This document shows, in pieces, positions 28,283-29,860 of a DNA stretch of 29,860 nt (its first letter is position 1; every line of letters starts with the position of its first letter). Below the pieces are notes generated by a model that did no database searches, was not told the origin of the DNA, and saw only the letters and a list, made by a program, of their open reading frames with translations. The stretch lies in IMG/VR virus record IMGVR_UViG_3300026455_000038, positions 1 to 29,860 of that record; one strand, written 5' to 3'. Made by a program: the position numbers and the translations under genes. This DNA comes from a virus.

Positions 28283-28358
28283 TGGTGCTCCCGGCAGGAT
28301 TTGAACCCGCGACCTACTGATTACAAATCAGTTGCTCTTCCAACTGAGCTACAGGAGC
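28283..28358 (-). tRNA. tRNA-Thr (anticodon UGU)
   Basis: The 76-nt minus-strand sequence folds as a complete tRNA. Acceptor stem GCTCCTG/CGGGAGC with discriminator A and an encoded CCA; D arm GCTC...GAGC; anticodon stem ACTGA/TCAGT with loop TTTGTAA, anticodon TGT (reads ACA); T arm GCGGG/CCTGC with loop TTCAAAT. It lies 7 nt after the terminase stop and 55 nt before the next gene. It probably supplements the host for ACA-rich late structural genes; alternatively, phage tRNAs can mark insertion hot spots. Confidence 0.95.
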
Positions 28359-28365
28359 CAACCAA

Positions 28366-29766
28366 TCACACCACACCTCTGATCCCGCGTGTTATCGGTT
28401 TACCCGGCTTCCACGCCATAGCCCTACCACCAACCATCGCAGCATTACCTGCAAAAGTCAGGCACAGTGCGTCAGCCAAGTCAGGTGAACGCATACGCCT
28501 CTTCCGCATGGAATCCTTCGATTCTACGATCAACTTGCCAGAGCTGCTGAAGTTATACCGTGGCGCCACTAACTCATGTCGCAGTGTTTCATCACGCGGC
28601 AGTTTAACAGCTCTTGTTGCCAGCCAGTCTTTGACCGACATCCACAGTTCATCACGCAGCTTGTTTGCATTCGGGTTCATGGCTGACGATTCAGACACGT
28701 TCACATCGACAACATTATAACCCTGTTCACGCAGTCGATCTGCAACACCGCCGCCGAGGCCAATTGTATCAACGCAGATTTCCGATGGAGCATCCAACTT
28801 TGCTTCATTTACAATCTGACCGACAGTCTGCATCAGGTCCAAGCCACCCCATGACTTGATCTCCAACACAACATTGCCGCGTCTTTTACAAAGAGCCGTT
28901 CTATCCGTGCCAAACCGTGCAACGTCCACACCGTATATAATCGGCTCTGACGCAGATACTGTAATATCTCGGTTAATAGCGCCATCCACCAGTTCTGCCG
29001 GGATCAGCGTGTCATCGTCTGCTAAAGCAAATTCACCAAGAACACGGATACGGAAAGCATTGCTGCCTTCTCCATAAGTTGCTTTGATCTGTGCAACGAA
29101 GTCAGACGATACAAGCGGATTATCCAAGCAACTAACGTGCATCCGTTTCCAGTCTGCCGCTAGTTCATGGTGCGTCTTGTAAAACAGTCCACTGTTGCGA
29201 GTAGGGTTGCTGATCAAAACAGTCGTAGCCGAATGGCCTGACATCGAGCCAGCCGCTGCTTCAAAGACCTCCTCATAAACCGCTGATGCCTCGTCAACGA
29301 TCAGAAGCACATTCTCAGAGTGCACACCTGCAAGTGCTTCAGGTCTTTCCTTGCTGCTGGTGCGTGCGCTGATGAAGCTGGATTCCGGCGCAGCCTTGAA
29401 TGCAATCTTGTCGCTGAAAACCTCAAAACTGTCCTTCAACACCGGAGGCAGTTTGTTGATCCATGACTTCAGTTCAGCAAACAAAGCATCAAACAACTGT
29501 GGTGCAGTCGGAGCCGTGACCACACCTTTCTGAGGATACCGTGTGACCATGTGCCAGATCAGAGCCCAGCTACACGCAGTTGACTTTCCAACACCGTGAC
29601 CTGCTCTGACGCTGATGCGCCTTTCGCCGCGTGCGATGTCGCGCAGGAAATCCTTCTGCCAGTCCAACGGTGTCGCACCCAATACCTCTTCAACAAAGGC
29701 CACCGGGTTGTCGCCATAGACCTCAATGAAGTCGATGAAGTTATTTTTTTTAGAAGCAGTCATCAT
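28366..29766 (-). CDS. Terminase large subunit
   Basis: A 466-aa packaging motor with the two classic domains. The ATPase has Walker A GHGVGKST (residues 56-63) and Walker B LLIVDEAS (154-161), with SNPTRNSGLFY as coupling motif. The C-terminal nuclease has the RNase H-like acidic sites GVDVARFGTDRTAL, EICVDTIGLGGGVADRL and RSPDLADALCLTF, spaced as expected. It cuts concatemeric DNA and threads it through the portal using ATP. The N-terminus VAFVEEVLGATPLDWQKDFL carries the adenine-recognition Q motif. The gene begins ATGATG overlapping the upstream stop; the second ATG (29763) has the better SD distance. Length is normal, no truncation. Confidence 0.95.
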   Translation of the reverse strand: MMTASKKNNFIDFIEVYGDNPVAFVEEVLGATPLDWQKDFLRDIARGERRISVRAGHGVGKSTACSWALIWHMVTRYPQKGVVTAPTAPQLFDALFAELKSWINKLPPVLKDSFEVFSDKIAFKAAPESSFISARTSSKERPEALAGVHSENVLLIVDEASAVYEEVFEAAAGSMSGHSATTVLISNPTRNSGLFYKTHHELAADWKRMHVSCLDNPLVSSDFVAQIKATYGEGSNAFRIRVLGEFALADDDTLIPAELVDGAINRDITVSASEPIIYGVDVARFGTDRTALCKRRGNVVLEIKSWGGLDLMQTVGQIVNEAKLDAPSEICVDTIGLGGGVADRLREQGYNVVDVNVSESSAMNPNANKLRDELWMSVKDWLATRAVKLPRDETLRHELVAPRYNFSSSGKLIVESKDSMRKRRMRSPDLADALCLTFAGNAAMVGGRAMAWKPGKPITRGIRGVV

Positions 29767-29860
29767 GCTTCCTTGTCGCCGGGGGTGGGGGGGGTGAACA
29801 TTTGTGTCACCGCTTCACGGATTGCCGCGTCTTCATCTGATGCGTCTGATTCTGTAACAT
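29763..29860 (-). CDS. C-terminus of the gene upstream of terminase (partial)
   Basis: A frame open at the right edge gives VTESDASDEDAAIREAVTQM then FTPPTPGDKEA before a TGA that overlaps the terminase ATG (ATGA). It is acidic and then Pro-rich. In this position the small terminase subunit is usual, but too little is visible to name it. The Pro residues are encoded in a C8 run, which is a possible slippage site. Confidence 0.5.
   Translation of the reverse strand, partial: VTESDASDEDAAIREAVTQMFTPPTPGDKEA

Noticed and set aside
28283-28358. tRNA as an integration (att) site
   Set aside because: No integrase or duplicated tRNA end was seen in the window, and the tRNA lies within the late operon.
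29780-29796. C8/C5 tract as a programmed frameshift site
   Set aside because: The frame through it ends properly at the terminase start; no useful second frame is visible.

Overview
This window is a contiguous piece of a tailed-phage (Caudoviricetes) genome or prophage, most likely a podovirus infecting an alphaproteobacterium. Every credible gene is on the minus strand, so transcription runs from position 29860 towards 1. Genes are packed end to end, with many 1-8 nt start/stop overlaps (ATGA, TGATG, TAATG). The alphaproteobacterial host is inferred from a DUF2312 (GapR-like) protein, a three-TM holin of the gene-transfer-agent type and a GH108 muramidase. Podovirus morphology is inferred from a P22-like portal, a short adaptor and a gp10-like nozzle, and from the absence of a tape measure, tail tube, sheath or baseplate gene.

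In transcription order: (1) 29860-28366, packaging: the 3' end of an upstream gene, then the large terminase. (2) 28358-28283, a tRNA-Thr(UGU). (3) 28227-24932, a mixed head-accessory block: a virion-type protein fused to a GNAT domain, three tiny Lys-rich proteins, a small structural protein, a Cys-rich protein, a GT-A glycosyltransferase and a SAM methyltransferase. (4) 24932-20449, the capsid core: portal, small helical protein, scaffold and SU10/DUF5309-type major capsid protein, followed by a GNRA-loop terminator/attenuator. (5) 20400-19451, head completion and adaptor. (6) 19440-13102, a long series of tail-fibre, adhesin and assembly genes, including a 60-bp tandem-repeat fibre, a C1q-like fibre and a Gly-rich adhesin. 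(7) 13095-11312, membrane and lysis genes: two membrane proteins of unknown role, a holin and a GH108 endolysin. (8) 11268-1915, tail nozzle and DNA-ejection proteins, with a PP-loop (PAPS/APS-reductase-like) enzyme and a GNAT-like protein embedded among them. A strong intrinsic terminator at 1846-1884 closes this late operon.

(9) 1763-1 is a second, leftward operon of small regulatory or replication-type genes: two small unknown proteins, a 34-residue membrane peptide, a protein with a DnaA domain-IV-like DNA-binding motif, a DUF6378 protein, a GapR-like DUF2312 protein and a secreted protein cut by the window edge.

The most unusual items are: an ejection protein carrying what looks like a circularly permuted SGNH hydrolase behind a lytic-transglycosylase-like domain; a PP-loop enzyme with APS-reductase-type iron-sulfur cysteines but no C-terminal catalytic cysteine; a DnaA-like protein together with a perfect DnaA box inside the late terminator; and a possible RNA switch over the Shine-Dalgarno of the 34-aa membrane peptide. 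No integrase, reverse transcriptase, CRISPR array, polymerase or IS element was seen.
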